A stretch of DNA of 64,000 bases from Lysobacterales bacterium (GTDB lineage: Bacteria > Pseudomonadota > Gammaproteobacteria > Xanthomonadales > SZUA-5): contig JABAQR010000002.1 in the NCBI GenBank assembly GCA_019187485.1, forward strand, positions 1-64,000. The letters run 5' to 3'. Made by a program: the position numbers and the translations under genes. Below the pieces are notes generated by a model that did no database searches, was not told the origin of the DNA, and saw only the letters and a program-made list of their open reading frames with translations. This document shows, piece by piece, positions 45,554 to 54,823 of this stretch. How positions within the stretch are numbered: position 1 is the stretch's first letter; each line of letters starts with the position of its first letter.

Positions 45554-48541
45554 TCAGTCGCAGCGCTTGATCTCGACGTTGTCGATGTTCCAGCCCTCGG
45601 CGCGTCCAACCGAGGCATCAGAAGTGACGTGGAAGCGGAAGCGCACGTTCGACTGGCCTGCGAACTGCGCCAGGTCGATGACCGACTTCAGATAGGCCTG
45701 CGGATCGCCGCACCAAGCCGACTTCGGCGCGGCCGGGTTGCCGCTGCCGAGCGGGCCGTCGTAGGGATCGGTTTGCAGGCCGGTCGTGATTTGCGTGTAC
45801 GCACCGCCGTTGACCGAAACCTCGATGAAGCCGCCGTCGTAACAGCCCCCGGTGCGATCCTCCATCATCTGCCGGCTCTGGAAGGACAGGAAGAGGCCAT
45901 TGCCGACCGTGGGTAGGTTCACCGCCGGGCTCAGGTAGCGATGATCCACTGCGGCAGCGGCCGGCGTCAGGCCCTGAAGTGCCTTGGTTCCGGCAAAGGG
46001 GAAGGCCGTGGTGATCGCCCAGCTCGCATTACCGCTGCCGCCCTCGGGGCCCCAGCCGGTTGCCGCTCCCTCGAAGTCCTCGTTGAGCACGATGGTGGAT
46101 CCGGCGGGGCAATCGCCCGGGGCGGTCTGCGTGGTGAAGCTGAAGGTGGCGGAGGTCGGTAGCGCGCCGTTGGCGCCGTTGTCGAAGCCGTTCGCGAACA
46201 GGCCGTCGCCCGAGGGGCAGGCATTGCGCGCGGTCACCCGCCAGTAGTAGGTGGTGCCGGTGTCGAAGGCCGGCGGCGTCCAGGAAGTCGTGCGCGTCGT
46301 GGTGCTGGCCACGATGTCGGCGAAGGCCGGGTCGGTCGCCACCTCCACCTGGTAGTCGTAGGCGTGTGCGGCCGCATTCCAGTTGAAGGTGATCGTCGCC
46401 GGCTGGTTCACCGCAGCGTCCGGCGGCGAAACCAAGGTCGAGCCACCCGCGCCGGTGCTGGCGATGAACACGTCGAAGGCGTCGCTGCGGACCACCGGAG
46501 TCCCGCTGCCGCCGCTGCCCTGGAGGTTGACGGTGTAGTCTCCGGTCGCGGCGCCTGCGGCCGTGGTCATGGTCAGCGTGCTGCTGACACCCCCGGCGGT
46601 CGGCGTTACCGGATTCGGGGCGAAGCTCGCGCTCGGGAACACCGCGCTGTTCAGCCCGGGGGTGCTCAGCGTGACTGGATCGGAGAAACCGTTGAGCGCC
46701 GTCAGTTGCAGGTCGACGTCGGGCACCGGGTCGCCGGCGCACAGACTGAACGGACCGTCGCTCGTGCCCATCTGGTAGCTCGGGCCCGCCACATTGCTCT
46801 GCGCACGCGCCGCAAAAGAGCGCTGCGAGGTGGTCGACGGCGGTGTGACGATGCGGTTATCGGTCCAGGTCATGCCGATGATGTTGTTGTCCGGCGACAC
46901 CGACAGGCCGTTGTAGTCGCCCCACTCCTGACCATCATTGATGTTCTCCGACACCACCGAAGAAACGCGAGTCTCGTCGATCCAGGTCGCGCCGCCGTCG
47001 GTGGAAGTCGCGTAGTACCAGTCCGCCTTGTGGCGCACGCCCGCGCCCGAATTGCGCGTGTCCTGCCAGCCGACGTGCACATTGCCGAGGCCGTCGACAT
47101 CCATCCACGGCTGGAAACGGTCGACGGTGGTCTGGTCGGCGGTCGAGTGCGGTGTGGTGGCGACGGTCCAGGTCATGCCTTGATCGTCGGAATACACAAC
47201 CTGGATCCAGGCGTGGCTGGCAGCCGCCGAACCACCGCCGTTGCCGGGGCTGCCGGCGGCCGCGTTCTCGTCGGTGAACGCCACGTAGACGCGACCATCG
47301 CGCGGACCGCCGCTGTTGTCGACGTCGACGACCGCGTAGATGAACACCCGGCGGCTTTCCATCGCCGGGATCGCGAAGTCGAAGCGTCCGTGCAGGTCGT
47401 AGATCTGCCGTGCGAGGCCGGCGGTGGCGCCGTTCAGATCCTGGAAGGTGGCGCCACCATCGTCCGAACGCAGCAGATACATCTCGGCTGATCCAGTGGT
47501 GATGCTCGGGTACACGTAGTAGACCCGGCCCTGGCGATCGGTCGAGATGTCGCTGCCGATGCCGCGTTCGTCGGCACTGAAGGAAATGGTCGGCGCGAAG
47601 GTCAACGGCGACCCGCCTTGCACCGGCAGCGCGGTCGAACGCGCAAATTGCATGACGTTGCCTTGGTGCCAGGTCAGGTAGACGCGGTCCTTGAACAGCG
47701 AACTGGAAGACTTGTCGATGTGGATGAACTCCTTGTCGGAGCTGGCCGTGGAGGTGTGCACCGGGCCCAGCCAGGTCTGGCCGTTGTTGAAGGACCAGTA
47801 GACCGTCGAGCACAGACTGAAACCGCAGCCGCTGGCCGCCTGTCCGAGGGTGGCGGCAAAGGCGATCGCGCCGTTGGAGGTGAACTCGATGGCGGGGTCG
47901 CAGCAGGTGCCCGGCAAGGCCCCGGAATTGCCCCAGGTGATGCCACCGTCCGTGGAATAGGACATGCGCTGGCCGCCCGAACCATTGGATCCGGCGATGA
48001 CGATGTTGCCGTCGGTCGGATGGTGCTCGATCGTGGTTTCGTTGTCGCTGAGCGTGCCGTCGAAAGGTCCTTCGGTCAGGATCGTCGCGCGGTTGCGCGC
48101 AACCGGATCGGTGGCGAAGCGCTGCGGCGGCGGATTCGCCGCGTAGTGGTACTTGCCGCGCTCGGTCAGGTGATGCACGCCGCCCTGAATCAGGCCGCCG
48201 AAACGGTATTGGAATTCCTTGTCGATCTCGCGCGGATAGACGTCCGATTCCAGCGGAAAGCCCTGGGCCTGCATCTCGCGGCGCTTGAGGATCTTGAAGA
48301 AGGCGGGAACGGTCGGGAGGTAGCGATCATTCGCGGGCAGGACCGCGACGTCCGCGCGCGTCAGCGCGTAGTTGCGGTCATCCCAGGGACCGAAGCTGAG
48401 CAGCTTGGCGTAGTCGAGCGAAGGATCGGCGCCGAGCGCCTGGTTCGGTTGGAAATTCGGATCGGCCGCCGCAAAGGCCGCCGGTCCCAGCAGCAAAATC
48501 GAAAGGAGGAGTCCACGCACCCACACAACCGCAGGAGACAT
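45554..48541 (-). CDS. Very large secreted sialidase-fold (BNR-repeat) protein with Ig/Fn3-like domains
   Basis: 995 residues with a signal peptide (WVRGLLLSILLLGPAAFA). Asp-box (BNR) motifs of the S-x-D-x-G-x-T-W type recur: STDGGITWG, FNNGQTWLG, SDDGGATFQ, SDDQGMTWT, STDGGATWI, so the central 450 residues should be a six-bladed sialidase-like propeller. Next come an Ig-like region, an Fn3-like domain (FNWNAAAHAYDYQVEVATDP), GLFANGFDNG, and a C-terminal jelly-roll (LNEDFEGAATGW to the end). Sialidase catalytic residues could not be confirmed, so a binding role is as likely. ATG 48541 follows GGGG; a TTG four codons earlier is possible. Confidence 0.75.
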   Translation of the reverse strand: MSPAVVWVRGLLLSILLLGPAAFAAADPNFQPNQALGADPSLDYAKLLSFGPWDDRNYALTRADVAVLPANDRYLPTVPAFFKILKRREMQAQGFPLESDVYPREIDKEFQYRFGGLIQGGVHHLTERGKYHYAANPPPQRFATDPVARNRATILTEGPFDGTLSDNETTIEHHPTDGNIVIAGSNGSGGQRMSYSTDGGITWGNSGALPGTCCDPAIEFTSNGAIAFAATLGQAASGCGFSLCSTVYWSFNNGQTWLGPVHTSTASSDKEFIHIDKSSSSLFKDRVYLTWHQGNVMQFARSTALPVQGGSPLTFAPTISFSADERGIGSDISTDRQGRVYYVYPSITTGSAEMYLLRSDDGGATFQDLNGATAGLARQIYDLHGRFDFAIPAMESRRVFIYAVVDVDNSGGPRDGRVYVAFTDENAAAGSPGNGGGSAAASHAWIQVVYSDDQGMTWTVATTPHSTADQTTVDRFQPWMDVDGLGNVHVGWQDTRNSGAGVRHKADWYYATSTDGGATWIDETRVSSVVSENINDGQEWGDYNGLSVSPDNNIIGMTWTDNRIVTPPSTTSQRSFAARAQSNVAGPSYQMGTSDGPFSLCAGDPVPDVDLQLTALNGFSDPVTLSTPGLNSAVFPSASFAPNPVTPTAGGVSSTLTMTTAAGAATGDYTVNLQGSGGSGTPVVRSDAFDVFIASTGAGGSTLVSPPDAAVNQPATITFNWNAAAHAYDYQVEVATDPAFADIVASTTTRTTSWTPPAFDTGTTYYWRVTARNACPSGDGLFANGFDNGANGALPTSATFSFTTQTAPGDCPAGSTIVLNEDFEGAATGWGPEGGSGNASWAITTAFPFAGTKALQGLTPAAAAVDHRYLSPAVNLPTVGNGLFLSFQSRQMMEDRTGGCYDGGFIEVSVNGGAYTQITTGLQTDPYDGPLGSGNPAAPKSAWCGDPQAYLKSVIDLAQFAGQSNVRFRFHVTSDASVGRAEGWNIDNVEIKRCD

Positions 48542-48660
48542 CACACACCCCAAGCATGGTCAGGAGCGCGCGAGGGTACGCCGCGGGACGGACACCGTCC
48601 ATCCATCGGAGGAATACTTTCGTGACATTTCTCGCCACGCACACCTTCGGCGCGTGCGGA

Positions 48661-50403
48661 TCAGCACAGGCGCGCGCGCAGCCGGGAGTGCTCCTCGCGC
48701 AGCTCGGACGGTACCCGATCACCGAAACCCGCGAGGTACTCGCCAATCTCGTCGGCCTCGCGGCGCCAGCCCTTGGTGTCGACCGCCAGCAACTTCCCCA
48801 CTGCCTCACCGAGATGTTCCAGTCCGCGCAGGTCCAGGTCCTCGTGTCGCGGCAGATGGCCGATTGGCGTCTCGACCGCGCCGACCTCGTGTTTGCAGCG
48901 AGCGATGATCCATTGCAGCACGCGCAGGTTGTCGCCGAAGCCTGGCCACAGGAACTTGCCGTCGGCGTCCTTGCGGAACCAGTTGACGTGGAAGATCCGT
49001 GGCAACCGGGTCAGACGCTCGCCGAAGGACAACCAGTGGCCGAAGTAGTCGGCGAAGTTGTAGCCGCAGAAAGGCTTCATCGCCATGGAATCGCGCCGTA
49101 CCACGCCGACCGCACCGGTCGCCGCGGCGGTGGTTTCCGAGGCCATGGAGGCACCGACGAGCACGCCGTGCTTCCAGTCGCGCGCCTCGAACACCAGTGG
49201 CACCAGCGACTCGCGGCGGCCGCCGAAGATGATCGCGGAGATCGGCACGCCACGCGGGTTGTCGGCTTCCGGGGTGAAGCTCGGGCATTGACGCATCGAC
49301 ACGGTGAAACGCGAATTCGGGTGCGCCGCCGGGCCGTTCGCCGGATCGAAGTCGCGTCCCTGCCAGTCCTTCGCCGGATGTTCGTCGGACAGGCCTTCCC
49401 ACCACGGGCGGTTGTCGGCGGTGACCGCGACATTGGTGAAGATCGCGTCGTGGCCCAGAGTGTCGATGGCGTTGCGGTTGGTCTTGCGGCTGGTGCCCGG
49501 GGCCACACCGAAGAAGCCCGATTCCGGATTGATCGCGTACAGGCGGCCATCGGGGCCCGGGTGCAGCCAGCAGATGTCGTCGCCGACCGTCCACACCTTC
49601 CAGCCCGGATGGGTCTCCGGCGGGATCAGCATGGCAAGGTTGGTCTTGCCGCAGGCCGACGGGAAAGCGGCGGCTACATAGTGTGTCTGTCCTTCCGGGT
49701 TCTGGATGCCGACGATCAGCATGTGTTCGGCCAGCCAGCCCTCCTCGCGCGCCTGCCAACTGGCGATGCGCAGCGCGTGGCACTTCTTGCCGAGCAGCGC
49801 ATTGCCGCCGTAGCCGGAGCCATAGCTCTGGATCAGCAATTCCTCCGGGAAGTGCATGATGAAGCGGCGCTCGGGGTCGAGTTCGCCGATCGAGTGCAGA
49901 CCACGCACGAAGCGTCCCTCGCGCTCGATGCGCGCCAGTGCCGGGCTGCCCATGCGGGTCATGATGCGCATGTTGGCCACCACGTACGGGCTGTCGGTGA
50001 TCTCGACGCCGCAGCGCGAATACGGCGAATCGATCGGCCCCATGCAGTAGGGCACCACGTACATCGTGCGCCCACGCATGCAGCCGGCGAACAGCGCGTC
50101 CATCTTCGCGTGCGCCTGCGCCGGCTCCATCCAGTGGTTGTTCGGGCCGGCGTCGTCGGCGTGACGGGTGCAGACGAAGGTCAGGTGCTCGACACGCGCC
50201 ACATCCGACGGATGCGATCGGTGCAGGAAGCAGTCGGGGTGGGTCTGCGGATTCAGCGGCAACAGTTCGCCGCGTTCGACCATCAGCGCTTCCAGTTCGC
50301 GGCGCTCGGCTTCGCTGCCCTCGCACCAGTGGATCGCGTCCGGTTTCGTCAGTTGCGCGACTTCCTGTACCCACGAATTCAGCACGTCCAACCGAGATGT
50401 CAT
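48661..50403 (-). CDS. pckG: GTP-dependent phosphoenolpyruvate carboxykinase
   Basis: 580 residues of the GTP-type PEPCK. Hallmarks are YVVPYCMGPIDSPYSRCGVE, GSGYGGNALLGKKCHALRIA, the kinase P-loop with the reactive Cys (FPSACGKTNLAM), TVGDDICWL and FFGVAPGTSRKTN. It converts oxaloacetate to PEP for gluconeogenesis. The ATG at 50403 has AGGA eight bases upstream. Together with PEP synthase at 60260 it points to growth on amino acids, polyamines or fatty acids rather than sugars. Confidence 0.95.
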   Translation of the reverse strand: MTSRLDVLNSWVQEVAQLTKPDAIHWCEGSEAERRELEALMVERGELLPLNPQTHPDCFLHRSHPSDVARVEHLTFVCTRHADDAGPNNHWMEPAQAHAKMDALFAGCMRGRTMYVVPYCMGPIDSPYSRCGVEITDSPYVVANMRIMTRMGSPALARIEREGRFVRGLHSIGELDPERRFIMHFPEELLIQSYGSGYGGNALLGKKCHALRIASWQAREEGWLAEHMLIVGIQNPEGQTHYVAAAFPSACGKTNLAMLIPPETHPGWKVWTVGDDICWLHPGPDGRLYAINPESGFFGVAPGTSRKTNRNAIDTLGHDAIFTNVAVTADNRPWWEGLSDEHPAKDWQGRDFDPANGPAAHPNSRFTVSMRQCPSFTPEADNPRGVPISAIIFGGRRESLVPLVFEARDWKHGVLVGASMASETTAAATGAVGVVRRDSMAMKPFCGYNFADYFGHWLSFGERLTRLPRIFHVNWFRKDADGKFLWPGFGDNLRVLQWIIARCKHEVGAVETPIGHLPRHEDLDLRGLEHLGEAVGKLLAVDTKGWRREADEIGEYLAGFGDRVPSELREEHSRLRARLC

Positions 50404-50593
50404 GGGTAAATCCTGTATTTTCAATTACTTATGTGCGCACTCGTGGCGCCGAGGTCGCGAACATAGCGGGCGGTGGGCGGAATTTCAATGAAGGGCGGCG
50501 TACTTGTGCAGCCTTGTCGGGGAGAGCGGCGCGCCGGTGCCATCACTCTTGCGTGTGGCGGTCATCGCGACGGCGATCCTCCGCAATCTTCCG

Positions 50594-51232
50594 TCACTCC
50601 GCCGGGATCAGCGTGTCGATCATGTGCCCGACGTAGGCGTCGAAGGCTTCGGAGGAGGCCAGTCGTGAGGAACGGAGCTGCAAGGTCAGTTGCAGCAATC
50701 CCACGTAGGCCGAGTAGGCCAGTCGCGCGCGGTGCATGGAGGCTTCGACATCCATGCCCGCCTGCTGGAACACGCGCGCGAGGTAGGACATGCGCTCCTG
50801 CGAGACGCGATCCATCACCGGCGCCACCACCGGATGGTCGGCAGCTTTCAGCAGGGCCGCGTAGATCTTGTGCGAACGCATCTCGCGACTGGTCAGGCGG
50901 AACAGCTCGCGCAGGCGCTTGCGCGGGTTCTCGATGGACTCGACGCGGGCGACGATGTTGTGGGTGTCCGACTCTTCCCAGCGCTTGAGCGCGGCCTCGA
51001 TGAGCGCATCGCGATGGCTGAAATGCCAGTAGAAACTGCCTTTGGTAACCCCGAGCCGGCGCGCCAGCGACTCCACCGCGACCGCGGCGACACCCTCCTC
51101 GGCCATCAGTTCGAGCGCGGCGAGTTCCCAGTCCTGGGCGGACAGACGTTGTTTTTCGCTACGCTCGGGGATGGGATGCAGGGCGGAAATGGCAAGACTC
51201 CTCGATTCAAACGGGTCGATGCAGATCGTCAT
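50594..51232 (-). CDS. TetR/AcrR-family transcriptional regulator
   Basis: 212 residues from the ATG at 51232. The helix-turn-helix is at about 30-75 (QDWELAALELMAEEGVAAVA, RRLGVTKGSFYWHFSHRDAL). The ligand domain has a YSAYVGLLQLTLQL helix. It is divergent from an alpha/beta hydrolase-fadE operon, with a perfect 14-bp palindrome at that promoter, so it probably controls acyl-CoA oxidation. The start is uncertain: the ATG lacks an SD, while GAGGAG lies seven bases before an in-frame ATT at 51190. Confidence 0.87.
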   Translation of the reverse strand: MTICIDPFESRSLAISALHPIPERSEKQRLSAQDWELAALELMAEEGVAAVAVESLARRLGVTKGSFYWHFSHRDALIEAALKRWEESDTHNIVARVESIENPRKRLRELFRLTSREMRSHKIYAALLKAADHPVVAPVMDRVSQERMSYLARVFQQAGMDVEASMHRARLAYSAYVGLLQLTLQLRSSRLASSEAFDAYVGHMIDTLIPAE

Positions 51233-51400
51233 GGCCGGAGCGATTGTGCAGCCTTTCGGTGTCGAGGAGACGGTCTGGTGCGATGCGCCCGGAGCTGGTC
51301 GCGAGCGCGGCCGCCGACGGATCGAAGCCCGTGCGACGTCGATTCGGGATGCCGCCTCGCCGGGAGCATGGGGCGCGTAGCAGAGAGGCGAACGGTATCC

Positions 51401-51442
51401 ATACGCAAGCGTATTGACTGCTCTGCCACCCGTCAACATACT
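51401..51442 (+). promoter_or_regulatory. TetR operator-like palindrome and promoter of the hydrolase-fadE operon
   Basis: The perfect palindrome ATACGCAAGCGTAT (51401-51414) abuts a -35-like TTGACT (51414-51419), followed after 17 bases by CATACT (51437-51442). Transcription would start at about 51449-51450, at the ATG of the hydrolase. Binding of the divergent TetR protein here is inferred. Confidence 0.6.
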
Positions 51443-51449
51443 CGACCGC

Positions 51450-52325
51450 ATGGAGTCATCCGCCGCATCCGTCGTCACCGAGATTCCGGCGCCGCGCCTG
51501 CGTCGGTACGCCGGGTGCGGGGGCCTCGCGCTGGCAGTCGAGCACTATGGACCCGAGGACGCGCCAGCGCTGCTGTTCGCGCACGGATTCGGGCAGAACC
51601 GGCACGCCTGGCGGAGCACCGCGACCCAGCTCGGGGACGAAGGCTGGCACGGGCTGGCGATCGACGGTCGCGGCCACGGCGACTCCGACTGGGTCGCCGC
51701 CGGCGACTACGAGTTCGACCACTTCGCCGAGGACCTTGCGGCGATCGCCCGCACCCGGGACGAACTGCCGATCCTGATCGGGGCCTCGATGGGCGGCCTG
51801 CTCGGTCTGCTGATCGAAGGCGAGAGCCCATCGCCGGTGTTCCGCGCGATGGTGCTGGTCGACGTGACGCCGCGCTGGGAGACCGAGGGCGTCGGTCGCA
51901 TCCTCGATTTCATGGCGGCGCATCCGCAGGGTTTCGACAGCCTGCAGCACGCAGCGGACGAGGTCGCGCGCTACCTGCCGCACCGCGAGCGCAAGGACCC
52001 GGAGCGATTGCGCAGCCAGTTGCGCGAACACGCCGACGGGCGCTGGCGCTGGCACTGGGATCCACGCCTGCTCGGACGCGTCGCGCAGCAGGCGGAGGGT
52101 TACATCCCGCGCCTGCAAGCGGCCGCGCGGCGCGTGCGCATCCCGCTGCTGTTGCTCAGCGGCGGCCGCAGCGACGTGGTGTCGGCGCACACCATCGACG
52201 AGTTCCTGCACGCGGTGCCGCAGGCCGAGCACATCTGCATCGAGGACGCCACGCACATGGTGGTGGGCGATCGCAACGATGTCTTCACGCGGGAAATCTC
52301 CCGCTTTCTGAAACGCTTCGCCTGA
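51450..52325 (+). CDS. Alpha/beta hydrolase
   Basis: 291 residues with the usual alpha/beta hydrolase landmarks: ALLFAHGFGQNRHAW (oxyanion region), AIDGRGHGDSDW, the nucleophile elbow IGASMGGLLGLLIEG, Asp in LLLSGGRSDVVS and His in EDATHMVVGD. The family is broad (esterase, epoxide hydrolase, thioesterase). The 23-base gap to fadE and shared promoter suggest a role with fatty acyl compounds, perhaps a thioesterase or lipase. The start is at or next to the predicted transcription start, so a leaderless mRNA is possible. Confidence 0.84.
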   Translation: MESSAASVVTEIPAPRLRRYAGCGGLALAVEHYGPEDAPALLFAHGFGQNRHAWRSTATQLGDEGWHGLAIDGRGHGDSDWVAAGDYEFDHFAEDLAAIARTRDELPILIGASMGGLLGLLIEGESPSPVFRAMVLVDVTPRWETEGVGRILDFMAAHPQGFDSLQHAADEVARYLPHRERKDPERLRSQLREHADGRWRWHWDPRLLGRVAQQAEGYIPRLQAAARRVRIPLLLLSGGRSDVVSAHTIDEFLHAVPQAEHICIEDATHMVVGDRNDVFTREISRFLKRFA

Positions 52326-52348
52326 ATCCGGCGACCCAAGGAGTTCCG

Positions 52349-54823
52349 ATGACCGGTCTGATTCCCCTGCTGGCGCTGCTCACGGTCGGCCTCGCATGCG
52401 GCTTCCTGCGCGCCCCGCTGCGCGCCTGGACTGCGGCGAGTACCGTCGCGCTTCTGCTGGCGACGCTCTACGGCGGTGCGTCCTGGGTGACGCTTGGCCT
52501 GACCTGGCTGGCTTTCGGCGCGATCGCCGTGGTGCTCAACCACCGCCCCCTGCGCATGCGCCTGTTGAGCCAGCCGATGCTCGAGACCTACCAGCGCATC
52601 GCACCGCAACTCTCGGAGACGGAGCGGGTCGCGCTCGAAGCAGGGACGGTCGGCTGGGAAGGAGAGTTGTTCTCCGGCGCGCCACGCTGGGGCAAGTTGC
52701 TGGCGCAGCCGGCGCCGCAGTTGTCGAGTGAGGAGAAGGCCTTCCTCGAAGGTCCGGTCGCCGAAGTCTGCGCGCTGCTGAATGACTGGGAGATCACCCA
52801 TGAGCGCAATGACCTGCCGCCGCAGGTCTGGGATTTCCTCAAGCGCCACCGCTTCTTCGGCATGATCATCCCGAAGCAGTATGGTGGCCTGGGCTTCTCG
52901 GCGCACGCGCACTCGGCGGTGCTGCAACGCCTGGCCGGCATCAGCACCACCGCAAGTTCGACGGTGGCGGTGCCGAACTCGCTCGGTCCGGCCGAATTGC
53001 TGCTGCATTACGGCACCGAAGAGCAGAAGAACCACTACCTGCCGCGGCTGGCCGACGGCCGCGAAATCCCCTGCTTCGGGCTGACCAATCCCTGGGCCGG
53101 CTCGGACGCCACCTCGATCCCGGACTTCGGCGTGGTCTGCCGGCAGCTGGTCGACGGCAAGGAAGTGCTCGGCCTGCGCCTCAGCTTCGAGAAGCGCTAC
53201 ATCACGCTGGCGCCGGTGGCCACCGTGATCGGCCTCGCCTTTCGCATGCTCGATCCCGAGCGCTTGCTCGGCGACCAGGAAGACATCGGCATCACGCTGG
53301 CGTTGGTGCCGCGCGCGACGCCGGGTCTGGAGATTGGGCGCCGCCACCTGCCGCTGAATATCCCCTTCCAGAATGGCCCGGTCAGCGGCAAGGACATGTT
53401 CGTGCCGCTCGACTGCCTGATCGGCGGTCGGGCCTATGCCGGCCAGGGCTGGCGGATGCTGGTCGAATGTCTGTCGGTGGGACGCGCCATCTCCCTGCCT
53501 TCGAGCGCCACCGGCAGCGTACGCATGGCCGCGATCGCGACCGGTGCCTACGCGCGCATCCGCAAGCAGTTCGGCATGTCGATCGGCCGCTTCGAGGGCG
53601 TGGAGGAAGCGCTCGCGCGCATCGGTGGTCTCTCCTACGCGGTCAGCGCGGTATCGCGGATGACCGCCACAGCGGTCGATCAGGGTGAGAAGCCTGCCGT
53701 GCCATCGGCGATCGCCAAATACCACGCCACCGAACTCGGCCGCGCGATCATTCAGGATGCGATGGACGTGCACGGCGGCAAGGCAGCGATCCTGGGCCCG
53801 AGGAACTATCTCGGCCGCGCCTGGCAGGGAGCACCGGTCGGCATCACCGTCGAAGGCGCCAACATCCTGACCCGTAACATGATCGTCTTCGGTCAGGGTG
53901 CGGTGCGCTGCCATCCCTACGTGCTCAAGCTGATGCGGGCGGCGGCGTTGGCGGATCCACAGCGCCGCATCGATGAATTCGATCGCACCGTGTTCGGCCA
54001 TGTCGGCTTCGCGGTCTCCAATGCCTGCCGCGCCTTCGTCTACGGCATCACCCACAGCCGCGTGGGCAGCGCTCCCGCCGATCCCTACACCCGCAAGTTC
54101 TATCGCAAGCTCTCGCGCTACAGCGCGGCACTGGCGCTGGTTGCGGACATCTCGATGCTGCTACTGGGCGGCAAATTGAAACAGAAGGAAAGGTTGTCGG
54201 CGCGTTTGGGCGACGTGCTCGCCTATCTGTACATCGGCTCGGCGATGCTCAAGCGCTTCGAGGATCAGGGGCGTCCGGAACTCGATCGCCCGCTGCTCGC
54301 CTGGGCGATGTACGAGTGCGTGTACCGCATGCAGCAGGCGCTCGACGGCGTGCTGCGCAACTTCCCGGTGCGACCGGTCTCCTGGCTGCTGCGCGCGCTG
54401 GTGTTCCCGATCGGCCGACGCGAGACCACGCCGGGCGACCGTCTGGGTCATCGCGTCGCGACCCTGCTGATGTATCCGAACGAGGCGCGCGATCGCCTCG
54501 CCGAGTTCTGCTTTCTGACGCCGACCGCCTTCAACCCGATCGGGCAGATGAACGCGGCGCTGGCGGCGGTCATCGAGGCCGAGCCGGTCGAGCGAAAGGT
54601 CGCAAAGGCGATCCGCGCCGGCACCATCGGCGCGCCGACGGCGGACGCGCAACTGATCGAGGCTGTGCAGTACGGCGTGATCGACGAAGCCGAGCTTGCA
54701 TTGTTGCAACGTACCCGCGCGGAGATCGCCGAGATCATCGCGGTCGACGACTTCGAGACGGCCGACCTGGTTGCCGGCAGGCGCGCCGAGAGCGGTCGGC
54801 CAGCTTTGCGCAGCGCGGCCTGA
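52349..54823 (+). CDS. fadE: Acyl-CoA dehydrogenase FadE (long form)
   Basis: 824 residues, the length of E. coli-type FadE. Two to three N-terminal membrane helices (GLIPLLALLTVGLACGFL, AASTVALLLATLYGGASW) precede the flavoprotein core: FFGMIIPKQYGGLGFSAHAH, CFGLTNPWAGSDATSIPD, FEGVEEALARIGGLSYAVSA, MDVHGGKAAILGPRNYLGRA and TVEGANILTRNMIVFGQG. It carries out the first step of beta-oxidation and would sit at the inner membrane. AAGGAG is seven bases before the ATG. Likely repressed by the divergent TetR protein. Confidence 0.93.
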   Translation: MTGLIPLLALLTVGLACGFLRAPLRAWTAASTVALLLATLYGGASWVTLGLTWLAFGAIAVVLNHRPLRMRLLSQPMLETYQRIAPQLSETERVALEAGTVGWEGELFSGAPRWGKLLAQPAPQLSSEEKAFLEGPVAEVCALLNDWEITHERNDLPPQVWDFLKRHRFFGMIIPKQYGGLGFSAHAHSAVLQRLAGISTTASSTVAVPNSLGPAELLLHYGTEEQKNHYLPRLADGREIPCFGLTNPWAGSDATSIPDFGVVCRQLVDGKEVLGLRLSFEKRYITLAPVATVIGLAFRMLDPERLLGDQEDIGITLALVPRATPGLEIGRRHLPLNIPFQNGPVSGKDMFVPLDCLIGGRAYAGQGWRMLVECLSVGRAISLPSSATGSVRMAAIATGAYARIRKQFGMSIGRFEGVEEALARIGGLSYAVSAVSRMTATAVDQGEKPAVPSAIAKYHATELGRAIIQDAMDVHGGKAAILGPRNYLGRAWQGAPVGITVEGANILTRNMIVFGQGAVRCHPYVLKLMRAAALADPQRRIDEFDRTVFGHVGFAVSNACRAFVYGITHSRVGSAPADPYTRKFYRKLSRYSAALALVADISMLLLGGKLKQKERLSARLGDVLAYLYIGSAMLKRFEDQGRPELDRPLLAWAMYECVYRMQQALDGVLRNFPVRPVSWLLRALVFPIGRRETTPGDRLGHRVATLLMYPNEARDRLAEFCFLTPTAFNPIGQMNAALAAVIEAEPVERKVAKAIRAGTIGAPTADAQLIEAVQYGVIDEAELALLQRTRAEIAEIIAVDDFETADLVAGRRAESGRPALRSAA

